Positions 54,501 to 62,499 of a stretch of 64,000 nucleotides of DNA are shown here, piece by piece. The stretch comes from Paenibacillus_G filicis (lineage in GTDB: Bacteria; Bacillota; Bacilli; Paenibacillales; NBRC-103111). A program made the position numbers and the translations under genes. Below the pieces are notes generated by a model, which saw only the letters and a list, made by a program, of their open reading frames with translations, did not search any database and was not told the origin of the DNA. The stretch covers positions 92,406-156,405 of the forward strand of contig NZ_JBBPCC010000020.1 in NCBI RefSeq assembly GCF_038070315.1, given 5' to 3'. How positions within the stretch are numbered: the stretch's first letter is position 1; the number at the start of each line of letters is the position of its first letter.

Positions 54501-55389
54501 CGCTCCGGCCATCGGCAAATACGAGGCGGAGAGCGCCGAGCTGAGCGGCGGCAGCACCGTCAATCAGAATCATTGGTTCTACAGCGGCACGGCGTTCGTA
54601 GATGGCTTAACCACACCGGGAGCCCAAGTCAAATTTACGGTGAACGCTCCGGTCGCAGGCAGCTACCAGATCGCGCTTCGTTATGCGAACGGTTCGGGTG
54701 CTGTTAAGACGCTTAGCACGTATGTGAACGGGACGAAGCTGGGGCAAACGAGCTTCACCAGCCCTGGGGGCAACTGGAACGTGTGGCAGGACAACACCCA
54801 GACCGTGACGCTTGGCGCTGGTACGAACACGATTGCGTTCAAGTACGATGCCGGAGACAGCGGCAGTGTCAATCTCGATCGACTGCTGCTTTCCACCGCA
54901 GCGCCAGGCTTGCCCGTCTCCGAGCAGAATCTGCTCGACAACGGGGGCTTCGAGCGCGATCCGTCGCAGAGCAGCAACTGGACCGAATGGCATCCGGCTT
55001 CGCAGGCGATAGCTTACGGAATCGACAGCGGCTCGACGATGAATCCGCCCGAATCGCCGTGGGCAGGAGATAAGCGCGCTTATTTCTATGCCGCAGGTCC
55101 GTATCAGCAAAGCATCCATCAAACGGTCAGCGTTCCTGTCAACAATGCGAAGTACAAGTTCGAGGCTTGGGTATTGCTGAAAAACACGACGCCAACAACG
55201 GCTAGAGCCGAGATCCAAAATTACGGCGGTTCGCCGGTCTTTACGAATATCAGCAAAGACGGCATCTGGAAATATATCAGCGTCAGCGACATTCAGGTGA
55301 CGAACGGCCAAATCGACATTGGCTTCTATGTGGATTCGCCGGGAGGCACCACGCTCCACATCGACGATGTGCGGGTCACCAAGCAATAA
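51535..55389 (+). CDS. ctsZ: Secreted GH31 6-alpha-glucosyltransferase-like enzyme with two CBM35 domains
   Basis: ATG at 51535 (after AAAGGCGG) gives 1284 residues with a 35-residue signal peptide ending APPAQA. GH31 domain with nucleophile Asp433 in GWWNDETD and acid/base Asp495 in LWSGDIGIQ; two CBM35-type domains (about 856-985 and 994-1120, both starting with YEAE) and a C-terminal beta-sandwich domain (about 1132-1284, NLLDNGGFERDPSQSSNWTEW). From memory CtsZ of Bacillus globisporus, the 6-alpha-glucosyltransferase, has the same length and signal length. It would transfer glucose from maltodextrin ends to form alpha-1,6 caps, the substrate for CtsY. Paenibacillus enzymes serving cycloisomaltooligosaccharide synthesis are similar, but those pair with GH66, absent here. 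Confidence 0.85.
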   Translation: MGLWKKRITRILSVLAAFALIGSTLPSLSAPPAQAYVSALGNLISSAVTGDTLTLTIDNGAEPNDDILVLQAVQNGILKVDYRPNGVAPSADTPMIDPNKTWPVVGAAINTTSNPMTITTPAMKVEITKNPVRLTVKKPDGTTLLWEPPSGGVFSDGVRFLHGSGDNMYGIRSFNAFDSGGDLLRNNSTQAARAGDQGNSGGPLIWSTAGYGVLVDSDGGYPFTDEATGKLEFYYGGTPSEGRRYTKQNVNYYIMLGTPKELMSSVGEITGKPPMLPKWSLGFMNFEWDLNEAELKSHVDTYRAKNMPIDGYAIDFDWKKYGENNYGEFAWNTANFPSAATTSLKSQMDAKGIKMIGITKPRIATKDFSNNPTVQGTDAANGGYFYPGHNEYKDYFIPVFVRSIDPYNPAARSWFWNHSKDAFDKGIVGWWNDETDTVSSGGASYLFGNFTTGHMSQALYEGQRAYTSNAQRVWQTARTFYPGAQRYATTLWSGDIGIQYYKGERINWAAGMQEQRAVMLSSINNGQVKWGMDTGGFNQQDGTTNNPNPDLYARWMQFSALTPVFRVHGNNHQQRQPWYYGSTAEEASKAALQLRYSLIPYLYAYERSAYENGNGLVRPLMQEYPADTNVKNYLDAWMFGDWLLAAPVVEKQQTAKEIYLPAGTWIDYNRGTVLTGGQKISYTVNPDTLTDMPLFLKKGAIIPSQKVQDYVGQAPVQTVDVDVFPHTAQSSFTYYDDDGSSYNYESGAYFKQLMTAQDSGSGTLSFTLGAKTGTYSPALQSYIVKLHGAAGATVTSNGAALASYTSLQALKAAAGEGWAKGKDIYGDVTYVKLSAGAAAAKAVAVTGNSPVSVADVQYEAEEASLSGNTTATKATVNTNHAGYTGSGFADGLSNPGAGVTFYPKVKSGGDYNISLRYANATGTAKSVSIFVNGKRVKSTSLANLPNWDTWGTQAETLPLTAGTNSVTYKFYSDAGDTGSVNLDNITVPFAPAIGKYEAESAELSGGSTVNQNHWFYSGTAFVDGLTTPGAQVKFTVNAPVAGSYQIALRYANGSGAVKTLSTYVNGTKLGQTSFTSPGGNWNVWQDNTQTVTLGAGTNTIAFKYDAGDSGSVNLDRLLLSTAAPGLPVSEQNLLDNGGFERDPSQSSNWTEWHPASQAIAYGIDSGSTMNPPESPWAGDKRAYFYAAGPYQQSIHQTVSVPVNNAKYKFEAWVLLKNTTPTTARAEIQNYGGSPVFTNISKDGIWKYISVSDIQVTNGQIDIGFYVDSPGGTTLHIDDVRVTKQ

Positions 55390-55401
55390 TCCGGTATACA
55401 C

Positions 55402-55440
55402 CGGCCCTCCGTCGCCTTGCGGCAGGAGGGCTTTTGCCTT
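55402..55440 (+). terminator. Terminator after ctsZ-like gene
   Basis: GCCCTCC..CGCC pairs with GGC.GGAGGGC, followed by TTTTGCCTTT. Confidence 0.7.
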
Positions 55441-55600
55441 TGGAGGTTGTGAAGGCGACGCAGGCAGTGATAACCTGATCCGTTTCACCTCGTCTCATTT
55501 CCCACTAAATTCCTTTCCTCCTGGCAGGGAAGCTGCTTCCGCATGTCGAATTGGGGAGGTACTATGAGAAGTTAGTACTACCGTCTGCAGCGGCTTTCGC

Positions 55601-55606
55601 TACAAT
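55601..55606 (+). promoter_or_regulatory. Possible -10 element of the KAS III operon
   Basis: TACAAT lies 40 bases before the KAS III start codon; no convincing -35. The whole operon must start in the 200 bases after the ctsZ terminator. Confidence 0.3.
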
Positions 55607-55646
55607 GGAACCAATAAGACATCGCGAGAGCCAAGGAGGATTCGGC

Positions 55647-56645
55647 ATGCAGAGACGCGAGGTTAAGATTGTAGGGACGGGCAAATATTTGCCTGCCGTT
55701 CGGGTAACGGCGCAGGAGATGGACCGGCGGCTTGGAGTGCCCGATGGCTGGGTGCTGAAGAAGTCGGATGTGGCCGTTCGTTATTTTGCCGGTACGGAGA
55801 AGGCCTCGGAGATGGGAGCGAGAGCAGCCGAGGCGGCGCTGTGCTCCGCGGGCCTGACGTTTACCGACATCGATTGTCTGGTGTGCGCGAGCGGGACGAT
55901 GGAACAGCCGATTCCGTGCACGGCTGCGTTGATACAGAAGGCGATGGGCCAAGGGCGCTCCGGGGTTCCGGCGCTGGATATTAATACGACCTGTCTGAGC
56001 TTTGTAGCGGCTCTGGACATGGTTTCTTATATGGTAGCGGCGGGACGGTACCGCCGTGTACTGATCGTATCGTCAGAGATCGCATCCAAGGGTCTGAACT
56101 GGCATCAGAAGGAAAGCACGGCTTTATTCGGGGACGGGGCAGCCGCCGTCGTGATGGAGCGCGTCTCTGCCGGAGAGTCCTCTTGCATTCTGCAAGCTGC
56201 CATGGAGACGTATGGAGATGGAGCGGCCTTCTCGGAAATTCGCGGGGGCGGCAGCGCGCTTCCGGCCAGCCTCTATGAGCCAAGCGAAGAGGAACATTAC
56301 GCGTTCGATATGAACGGGGCCGGCATCTTCCGGATGGCGTCCCAGCTATTGCCCTCCTTTCTCGACCGTCTGCTGGCTGCTGCGAACATGAGCATCGGGG
56401 ATTTCAAGCTTGTCATTCCGCATCAGGGGAGCGCGATGGCGATGCGTCTGCTGAGCAGGAAGCTGAAGATCTCCGACGAGCAGCTGATGTACATCACCCC
56501 GGATCACGGGAATACGATAGCGGCTTCGATCCCGATGGGGCTGCATGAGGCTGTGAAGCAGGGCCGCATCGAGCGCGGTGATTCGGTGCTGCTGCTCGGC
56601 ACATCCGCAGGCTTGTCTCTGGGAGGGTTGGCTTTTGTATACTGA
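55647..56645 (+). CDS. 3-oxoacyl-ACP synthase III family (FabH/OleA-like) condensing enzyme
   Basis: 332 residues starting at ATG 55647, 7 bases after AAGGAGG. Thiolase fold with catalytic Cys116 (DINTTCLSFV), His259 (VIPHQGSAM) and Asn289 (DHGNTIAASIP), all as in FabH. It differs from housekeeping FabH in being the first gene of a six-gene operon of unrelated biosynthetic enzymes. It should condense an acyl-CoA or acyl-ACP starter with malonyl or a second acyl thioester. The reductase encoded two genes on resembles OleD, so an OleA-like head-to-head condensation is possible, but the OleA-type glutamate does not clearly align. No ACP gene is nearby. Confidence 0.85.
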   Translation: MQRREVKIVGTGKYLPAVRVTAQEMDRRLGVPDGWVLKKSDVAVRYFAGTEKASEMGARAAEAALCSAGLTFTDIDCLVCASGTMEQPIPCTAALIQKAMGQGRSGVPALDINTTCLSFVAALDMVSYMVAAGRYRRVLIVSSEIASKGLNWHQKESTALFGDGAAAVVMERVSAGESSCILQAAMETYGDGAAFSEIRGGGSALPASLYEPSEEEHYAFDMNGAGIFRMASQLLPSFLDRLLAAANMSIGDFKLVIPHQGSAMAMRLLSRKLKISDEQLMYITPDHGNTIAASIPMGLHEAVKQGRIERGDSVLLLGTSAGLSLGGLAFVY

Positions 56646-57981
56646 GCGGGGGAAGGTGCTGCTCACAGGCGGAAGGGCCCCGGCGGCGTTGGAGCTGGCC
56701 CGGCAGTTGGCGGCGGACGGCTGGCATGTAGCGGTGGCCGAGAGCACGGAGCGGCACTTGTGCCGAGCGTCCAAGGCGGTCAAGGAGTTTTTTCGCGTTC
56801 CTCCGCCTGTCCAAGGCGTAACGGCCTATATCGAGGCGCTGTTGCAAATTGTGCAGCAAGAGAAGATCGACTGGCTGATCCCGACCTGCGAGGAAATTTT
56901 CTATATCTCGGCCGGTCTGGAGCGGCTGAGCCCGTACTGCCGTGTCATGACGGTGCCGCTTGGCCAGCTCGGCCGGCTGCATAGCAAGTGGGCCTTCATC
57001 CGGCGCGTGGAGGAGATGGGGCTGGCGGTTCCGGCTACGGTGAGACTGGTTCCCGGAGACGAGGCGAGCTATGCCGCTTGTCTGGAAGCGCTTGAGCAGG
57101 ACGACTACGCGGACGGCGTCGTACTGAAGCCGGAGTTTTCACGGTTCGCCGCTAAGGTCCGACGCTTTGAGCGTTTGGCGGAGGCGCGGAGGTTCATTCG
57201 GAAACTCCATGATCAGGCTGTGGCGGAGAGCAAGCGGAGCTTGCGCCATACTTCCTTTTCTACGGAGCATAGGGAAACTGATGATAAAGCAGGGTCAGAT
57301 TCGAACATACCGGGTGACGGGAGCAGGGACGGAGCGATGGAGTCTCATCCTCCCGTGTGGGTCGTTCAGCGCTTGATCCGCGGACGCGCCTTGTGTACAT
57401 ACGGGGTCGCGCATGACGGACAGCTGCGCGCACATGGGGCTTATGAATCCAGCTATACCGCCGGGCAAGGGGCGACGATTTATTTCGAGTCGATTGCGCA
57501 CACAGCACTGTTGGAATGGGTGAAGCGATTCGTGTCTGAAGAAGGGTTCAGCGGCCAGATCGCTTTTGATTTCATCGAAGACGGGCAGGGTGTGCTGTAC
57601 CCGCTCGAATGCAATCCCCGTGCGACTAGCGGGGTCCATTTGTTCCGCCCGGGCGATGGCCTGGCACAGGCCTTGCTGCCGGATAGCCGAAGCACGTCCT
57701 ATGTTTCGTTGATCCAGCCACGGCCCATGGCCCGGGCGATGCTGGCGCTGCCGATGCTGGCCTATGGCCTGCGCGCGGACTTGTCCTGGACGGGGCTCAG
57801 CATGTGGCTGCGGCGGTTCCGTCAGGCCGGAGATGTCGTATACCGCAGAAGTGACCCCGCGCCTTTCTTCGAACAGGCGAGAATGCTGTGGGGGATGGGG
57901 AGAGCGGCGTGCGCCCAAGGTCTGACGCTCATGGAGGTCTCCACCGCCGATATCGAATGGAACGGAGGCCCGATGCGATGA
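56635..57981 (+). CDS. ATP-grasp family ligase
   Basis: 448 residues from TTG 56635, 8 bases after GGGAGG and overlapping the KAS III gene. N-terminal pre-ATP-grasp fold KVLLTGGRAPAALELARQLAADGWHV, central lysine in DGVVLKPEFSRF and metal-binding block FIEDGQGVLYPLECNPRATSGVHLF (Glu and Asn of ATP-grasp). A 45-residue polar insertion at about 220-260 separates the two ATP-binding halves. Such enzymes join a carboxylate to an amine or other nucleophile via acyl-phosphate. Substrate unknown. Confidence 0.85.
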   Translation: MYTERGKVLLTGGRAPAALELARQLAADGWHVAVAESTERHLCRASKAVKEFFRVPPPVQGVTAYIEALLQIVQQEKIDWLIPTCEEIFYISAGLERLSPYCRVMTVPLGQLGRLHSKWAFIRRVEEMGLAVPATVRLVPGDEASYAACLEALEQDDYADGVVLKPEFSRFAAKVRRFERLAEARRFIRKLHDQAVAESKRSLRHTSFSTEHRETDDKAGSDSNIPGDGSRDGAMESHPPVWVVQRLIRGRALCTYGVAHDGQLRAHGAYESSYTAGQGATIYFESIAHTALLEWVKRFVSEEGFSGQIAFDFIEDGQGVLYPLECNPRATSGVHLFRPGDGLAQALLPDSRSTSYVSLIQPRPMARAMLALPMLAYGLRADLSWTGLSMWLRRFRQAGDVVYRRSDPAPFFEQARMLWGMGRAACAQGLTLMEVSTADIEWNGGPMR

Positions 57982-58976
57982 GAGCGCTCGTGACCGGCGC
58001 TACCGGATTCCTCGGCGGACATCTGGCGAGACGGCTGCGCGATCTCGGCTGGGAGGTTACGGCGACAGGACGCAGCGAGAAGCTTGGCGGGCAGCTGCAG
58101 CAGGAGGGGATCCGTTTCGTGAGGGCGGATCTTACGGATCAGGAGCGGCTGCGGCTGTTGTGCACCGGTCAGGATGCGGTGTTTCACTGCGGAGCGATGT
58201 CGGCGGCATGGGGCCGGTACAAGGAGTTCTATGCGAGCAACGTACTCGGGACGAGCCATGTTGTGGAAGGCTGCTTGGAGCATGGCGTCCGCAGGCTGGT
58301 GCATGTGTCGACGCCGAGTGTTTATTTTGGCACGGTGCACCGTTTGAACGTTGCGGAGCATGATCCGCTTCCTGTACGTCAGGGGAGTGCATATGCCCGT
58401 ACCAAGCGACTGGCGGAGCAAGTCGTAGAGCAAGGGGTGCGCAGAGGGCTGCCTGCTATTACGCTGCGTCCTCGGGCCCTATTCGGTCCGGGAGACCGGA
58501 CGATTCTGCCCAAGCTGATCCAGGCGAACGCGAAGCGTGGCGTGCCCATGATCGACGGGGGCCAGGGTCTTGTGGATCTGACTTATGTCGGCAATGCGGT
58601 CGATGCGCTGGTGCAGGCTTACGAGTCGCCCGATCAGGCACTGGGCGGTATCTATAATATTACGAACGGCGAACCGATGCCGCTGGCGGCTGCAGCGAGG
58701 CTCCTGTTCGCCAGACTCGGCGTCCCGCTGCGGACCGTGAAGCTGCCGTTTCGGGCGGCTTACGGGCTGGCCGCTGTGCTGGAGCTGGCCGCCGCCGTCA
58801 GGCCGGGAGCTGGTGAGCCGATGCTGACGCGCGCTACGGTAGGTATGCTGGGGCGCAGCCAGACGCTCGATATCCGTCAGGCCAGACAGGTGCTCGGCTA
58901 TGAGCCGAGGGTGAGCGTGGCGGAAGGTTTGAATGAATTTGCACGGTGGTGGGAGGAACAGAATCATGAAGCTTGA
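57978..58976 (+). CDS. NAD(P)-dependent epimerase/reductase, OleD-like extended SDR
   Basis: 332 residues from ATG 57978 (GGAGG 9 bases upstream; ATGA overlap with the ATP-grasp gene). Rossmann GATGFLGGHLARRL, Ser121 in STPSV, Tyr139 and Lys143 in SAYARTK. Blocks AWGRYKEFYASNVLGTSHVV, LRPRALFGPGD, LVDLTYVGNAVDA, ITNGEPMP and the C-terminal PGAGEPMLTR ... ARQVLGYEPRVSVAEGL resemble OleD, which reduces 2-alkyl-3-ketoacyl compounds in olefin synthesis, and 3-beta-hydroxysteroid dehydrogenase-type SDRs. It probably reduces the KAS III product (inference). Confidence 0.85.
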   Translation: MRALVTGATGFLGGHLARRLRDLGWEVTATGRSEKLGGQLQQEGIRFVRADLTDQERLRLLCTGQDAVFHCGAMSAAWGRYKEFYASNVLGTSHVVEGCLEHGVRRLVHVSTPSVYFGTVHRLNVAEHDPLPVRQGSAYARTKRLAEQVVEQGVRRGLPAITLRPRALFGPGDRTILPKLIQANAKRGVPMIDGGQGLVDLTYVGNAVDALVQAYESPDQALGGIYNITNGEPMPLAAAARLLFARLGVPLRTVKLPFRAAYGLAAVLELAAAVRPGAGEPMLTRATVGMLGRSQTLDIRQARQVLGYEPRVSVAEGLNEFARWWEEQNHEA

Positions 58977-59868
58977 ATTGCTTGACCGGCTGATGCCTGC
59001 GCTTGAGAAGCGGCCGCCCCGGGTGAAGCTGCGCTTGTTTACCTCTGGAAGCTGCCGGCATCCGGAGTGGGTGACACTGAGAGGCGGCGGACTCCGGCCT
59101 GTCACGATTCCGGCCATGTGGGCTTGTATTGAGCATCCGAGCTATGGATGGATTTTGTTCGATACGGGATATGCGGCCCGTTTCCTTGAGGCGACCAGCC
59201 GCCTGCCTGAGAAGCTGTACCGGATGATGACGCCAGTTCAATTCCTGTCTGAGGAGAGTGCAGCCGAGCAGCTGCGCCGTACTGGCATCGATCCTGCACA
59301 GGTCGGGAAGATTGTAATCTCGCACTTCCATGCGGATCATGTGGCAGGATTGCGGGATTTTCCGAACGCCCGTTTTATCTACAACCCGGTTGCATATGAA
59401 GCGGTCAGAGAGCTAACTGGACTCAGCGCGCTGCGCCGTGCGTTCCTGCCGGAGCTGCTCCCTGAAGATTTTGAATCCCGCTCGGACACGCTCGCATCCG
59501 CACCGGTCATCACCCTGCCTCCCGAGCTGGGGTTTCCATTCCCATCGGCCCGGGATGTGCTAGGTGACGGGAGCCTGCTGGCGGTAGACCTGCCGGGTCA
59601 TGCGGACGGGCAGATCGGTTTGCTGCTGGCTACGGAGCTTCATACGTATTTTCTGTGTGCGGACGCGGCATGGTCGAGCCGGGCCTACCGCGAGGCAAGG
59701 CCTCCGCATCCGCTGGCCGGGGTGATCATGCCCAGCCGGTCTGACTATAGGGAAAGCTTCGGCCGAATTATCCAATTCCACCGGCAGTTTCCCGAGGTGC
59801 GGATCATTCCATCGCATTGCGCGGAAGCGAGCAGCCGATGGACCCCCGGAAGGGGGACTTTGCTATGA
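58966..59868 (+). CDS. Metallo-beta-lactamase-fold hydrolase
   Basis: 300 residues from ATG 58966, which follows GGGAGG and overlaps the SDR gene by 11 bases. Zinc motif SHFHADHVAGL (His120, His122, Asp124, His125), further ligands in DLPGHADGQIG and FLCADAAW, and a late His in IIPSHC. The layout resembles quorum-quenching lactonases and related hydrolases; candidate roles are thioester or lactone hydrolysis, product release or self-protection. Confidence 0.88.
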   Translation: MKLELLDRLMPALEKRPPRVKLRLFTSGSCRHPEWVTLRGGGLRPVTIPAMWACIEHPSYGWILFDTGYAARFLEATSRLPEKLYRMMTPVQFLSEESAAEQLRRTGIDPAQVGKIVISHFHADHVAGLRDFPNARFIYNPVAYEAVRELTGLSALRRAFLPELLPEDFESRSDTLASAPVITLPPELGFPFPSARDVLGDGSLLAVDLPGHADGQIGLLLATELHTYFLCADAAWSSRAYREARPPHPLAGVIMPSRSDYRESFGRIIQFHRQFPEVRIIPSHCAEASSRWTPGRGTLL

Positions 59869-61187
59869 GATTGGACCGCTTGCGTATCGCAGCCCATTAC
59901 GTTCATGCTCGCTACGGACGCCGATGGACGGGCCGTGCCGCCCTGGAGCGGTGGCAGCATGCCTGTATCATCCAGCACATCGAGCGGATCAGGCTGTCCT
60001 CCCCGTTCTATAGGGAGCTCTGGGGAGACCGTTCTGCTGCTGAGTGGGCGCAGTATCCAGTGATCGACAAATCGGTCATGATGGCTGAGTTCGACCGGCT
60101 AAATACAGCAGGGATTAGTCGGAAGGCAGCATTCCGGCTTGCCCTGGAAGCGGAGCGCACGCGTGACTTTACGCCTGCGATCGGCGATATTACCGTCGGC
60201 ATGTCCTCGGGCACCTCGGGCAGCCGGGGGTTATTTCTCGTCAGCCGCCGCGAACGGCTCGCCTGGGCGGGAACGGTGCTGGCCCGGGTGCTTCCGGGAT
60301 CTTTGCTTGGCCGCCATGCGATAGCCTTTTTCCTGCGGGCTGACAGTAATCTGTATGGAACCGTCCAGGGAGGCAGGCTGGACTTTCGCTTCTACGATCT
60401 GCTGGATCCGATGGACCGCCACATCGCAAGGTTAAATGAGCAGCGCCCGACTGTACTGGTCGGCCCTCCGTCGATGCTGCGTCTGCTGGCGGATGCCATG
60501 CGTGCGGGCCGGCTCCATATCCGGCCCCGGCGAGTCGTCGGGGTGGCGGAGGTGCTGGAGGAGATCGATAGACCTGTTATCGAGGAGGCGTTCGGTCAGA
60601 GGCTCCACCAGGTGTACCAATGTACCGAGGGCTTTCTTGGAGCGACTTGCGAGCATGGAACGCTTCATCTGAACGAAGATATCGTCGCTATACAGAAGGA
60701 ATATATCGACGCAGGCTCCGGCAGGTTCGTGCCGGTTGTGACCGATTTCTCCAGAACGACGCAGCCGATCATCCGTTACCGGCTCAATGATGTGCTCACC
60801 GAGCAGAAGGATTCGTGTCCCTGCGGCTCGGTGCTCCAGGCGATCCGGCGGATTGAGGGGCGCTGTGACGATATTTTTCATTTAACCGCACTGACAGGGG
60901 ACAGCAGGGTGGCCGTATTCCCTGACTACATCAGCCGTGCGATTATGTCCGCTTCCGAACAGGTAGAGGCCTATCATGCCGTTCTGCTGGACGGAGAGGT
61001 GCTGGAGCTCTCGCTGCAGGTGAAGGAGGAAGCCTGGCTGGCCGAGGTGAAGGAGAGGGTGGCGGGAGCACTGGCACAGCTCTGCAGCAGGGTGGGCTGC
61101 CGCCTGCCCGAGCTCCGATTCCGCCCCTATGACTTCGTGCCTGGGGAGCGGAAGCTGCGGCGTATCGAGAGGAGGAGTGGCTCATGA
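59865..61187 (+). CDS. F390-synthetase-related adenylate-forming enzyme
   Basis: 440 residues from ATG 59865 after GGAAGGGGG, overlapping the hydrolase gene as ATGA. AMP-binding P-loop MSSGTSGSRGLF (about 113-124), QCTEGFLGATCEHG (A5-like), and TQPIIRYRLNDVL (the Tyr-Arg-x-x-Asp motif of PaaK/F390 synthetase relatives), with CPCG as in that group. It should activate a carboxylate as acyl-adenylate. It is smaller than typical acyl-CoA ligases. With the ATP-grasp protein it gives the operon two different carboxylate-activating enzymes. Confidence 0.85.
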   Translation: MRLDRLRIAAHYVHARYGRRWTGRAALERWQHACIIQHIERIRLSSPFYRELWGDRSAAEWAQYPVIDKSVMMAEFDRLNTAGISRKAAFRLALEAERTRDFTPAIGDITVGMSSGTSGSRGLFLVSRRERLAWAGTVLARVLPGSLLGRHAIAFFLRADSNLYGTVQGGRLDFRFYDLLDPMDRHIARLNEQRPTVLVGPPSMLRLLADAMRAGRLHIRPRRVVGVAEVLEEIDRPVIEEAFGQRLHQVYQCTEGFLGATCEHGTLHLNEDIVAIQKEYIDAGSGRFVPVVTDFSRTTQPIIRYRLNDVLTEQKDSCPCGSVLQAIRRIEGRCDDIFHLTALTGDSRVAVFPDYISRAIMSASEQVEAYHAVLLDGEVLELSLQVKEEAWLAEVKERVAGALAQLCSRVGCRLPELRFRPYDFVPGERKLRRIERRSGS

Positions 61188-62347
61188 GCAGGGCCGGACA
61201 GCTAGGACTGAATGAAGGGACAGCTGAGCCGATGGAGTGGCCGAACGATGAGCAGGGACGCTATGCGGAACAGTTCCTGCGTCCTCTGTTGGAACAGTCC
61301 GTCTCAGCCTATATCTGCAATGTGGAAACGTCGCTTCACATCTTGAGCGTATCCGGGCATGCCGTTCCGGTGACGGTCAACGACACGCAGTACGACAGCT
61401 CCTATGTGTGCTCTCCATATACGCACTATGTCACTTATGCCAAGGAAGAGTTGAGACTGGTGGGGCTCCATCGTCTGCAGGCTCCGTTATCGGCATTGTT
61501 GAATCTGATTGGGCTTCTATTCAAGGCAACCCGATTCAACCGTGTTGTACAGATCAACAATTGGCTGCTGTCGACGAATTTATACCCGGACATGCCGGCA
61601 GAGGAGTGGCTCCCGGCTATTGGCCTTCTGCGCGACCGGTTCCCCGATCACACGCTCATCTTCCGTTCGCTGAATCGTACGACCCATGCGCTGCTCATCG
61701 ACGAGCTGGTCAAGCAGGGCTTCCGCCTGGTTCCGAGCCGGCAGATTTATATGCTGAGGCCTTCGGATGAAGCCTCCCTAACGGCTAAGGCCCGCTGGCT
61801 GGTGAAGCGGGATTACGGACTGCTCGGCAAGCGAGGATACGAGCGCGTCGGTCCAGACGACCTCACGGAGGCTGATATTCCCCGGCTGGCAGAGCTGTAC
61901 CGGGCCTTGTATCTGGATAAATATTCAGCATGCAATCCGCAGCTCACGGATCGCTTTTTTGCGCTGGCGCTGAGCAAGAGGCTGCTGGAGTTCCACGCGC
62001 TGCGAAATGTGAAAACGGGCCGGATCGACGCGGTGCTTGGTTACTTCAGCCGGAATGGAGTGATGACTACGCCGGTATTCGGCTATGATACCTCTCTGCC
62101 CCAGGAGGTCGGCCTGTACCGGATGTTGTCGGCGGTGCTGCTGGATATTGCCCGGAACAATGGTTGTCTGCTGCATGAGAGCTCCGGTGCTGCACAATTC
62201 AAGCGTAACCGCGGGGCCGTTGCGGAGATTGAATATTCCGCCGTCTATGACAGGCATTTGCCTGTCGTACGCAGAGCCGGATGGTCGGTGCTGCGCGTTG
62301 TATTGAATAAGCTGGGGGTTCCGCTGATGCGCCGGTTTAAGCTATAA
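61184..62347 (+). CDS. GNAT-like/FemAB-fold protein
   Basis: 387 residues, ATG 61184 overlapping the previous stop as ATGA, last gene of the six. N-terminal half has no motif I recognise. The C-terminal half has an acyltransferase-like order (LTEADIPRLAELYRALYLDKYS ... FHALRNVKTGRIDAVLGYF ... GLYRMLSAVLLDIARNNGCLLHESSGAAQFKRNRGA), resembling GNAT/FemAB-type proteins that acylate amines or use aminoacyl-tRNA. Family call is by shape and weak motifs. Confidence 0.65.
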   Translation: MSRAGQLGLNEGTAEPMEWPNDEQGRYAEQFLRPLLEQSVSAYICNVETSLHILSVSGHAVPVTVNDTQYDSSYVCSPYTHYVTYAKEELRLVGLHRLQAPLSALLNLIGLLFKATRFNRVVQINNWLLSTNLYPDMPAEEWLPAIGLLRDRFPDHTLIFRSLNRTTHALLIDELVKQGFRLVPSRQIYMLRPSDEASLTAKARWLVKRDYGLLGKRGYERVGPDDLTEADIPRLAELYRALYLDKYSACNPQLTDRFFALALSKRLLEFHALRNVKTGRIDAVLGYFSRNGVMTTPVFGYDTSLPQEVGLYRMLSAVLLDIARNNGCLLHESSGAAQFKRNRGAVAEIEYSAVYDRHLPVVRRAGWSVLRVVLNKLGVPLMRRFKL

Positions 62348-62415
62348 AAAGGGATGCCAAACACGATTTCGGGCCAAGGTGTCGACGATTTGCAGATTTT
62401 TTTCACGGTTTCATG

Positions 62416-62443
62416 GTCAAATGCCCAGGTTATTGCATAAACT
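62416..62443 (+). promoter_or_regulatory. Possible sigma-E/K-type promoter of safA
   Basis: GTCAAATG (62416-62423) and CATAAACT (62436-62443), 12 bases apart, loosely match the sigma-E elements (GTCATATT, CATACAAT) but with short spacing. Confidence 0.35.
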
Positions 62444-62499
62444 GTAATGTCATTTTGTTCCGGCAGCACAGAGCGCGAAACTGAAGGAGGTTTACTCAT

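Noticed and set aside
43619..55389. GH31 genes as alpha-xylosidases
   Set aside because: Signal peptides, CBM35 domains, lengths and pairing fit the CtsY/CtsZ glucosyltransferase system better; there are no xyloglucan-related genes around.
55647..56645. KAS III gene as the housekeeping fabH
   Set aside because: Catalytic residues agree, but its place at the head of an unrelated six-gene operon and the absence of other fab genes argue for a specialised role.
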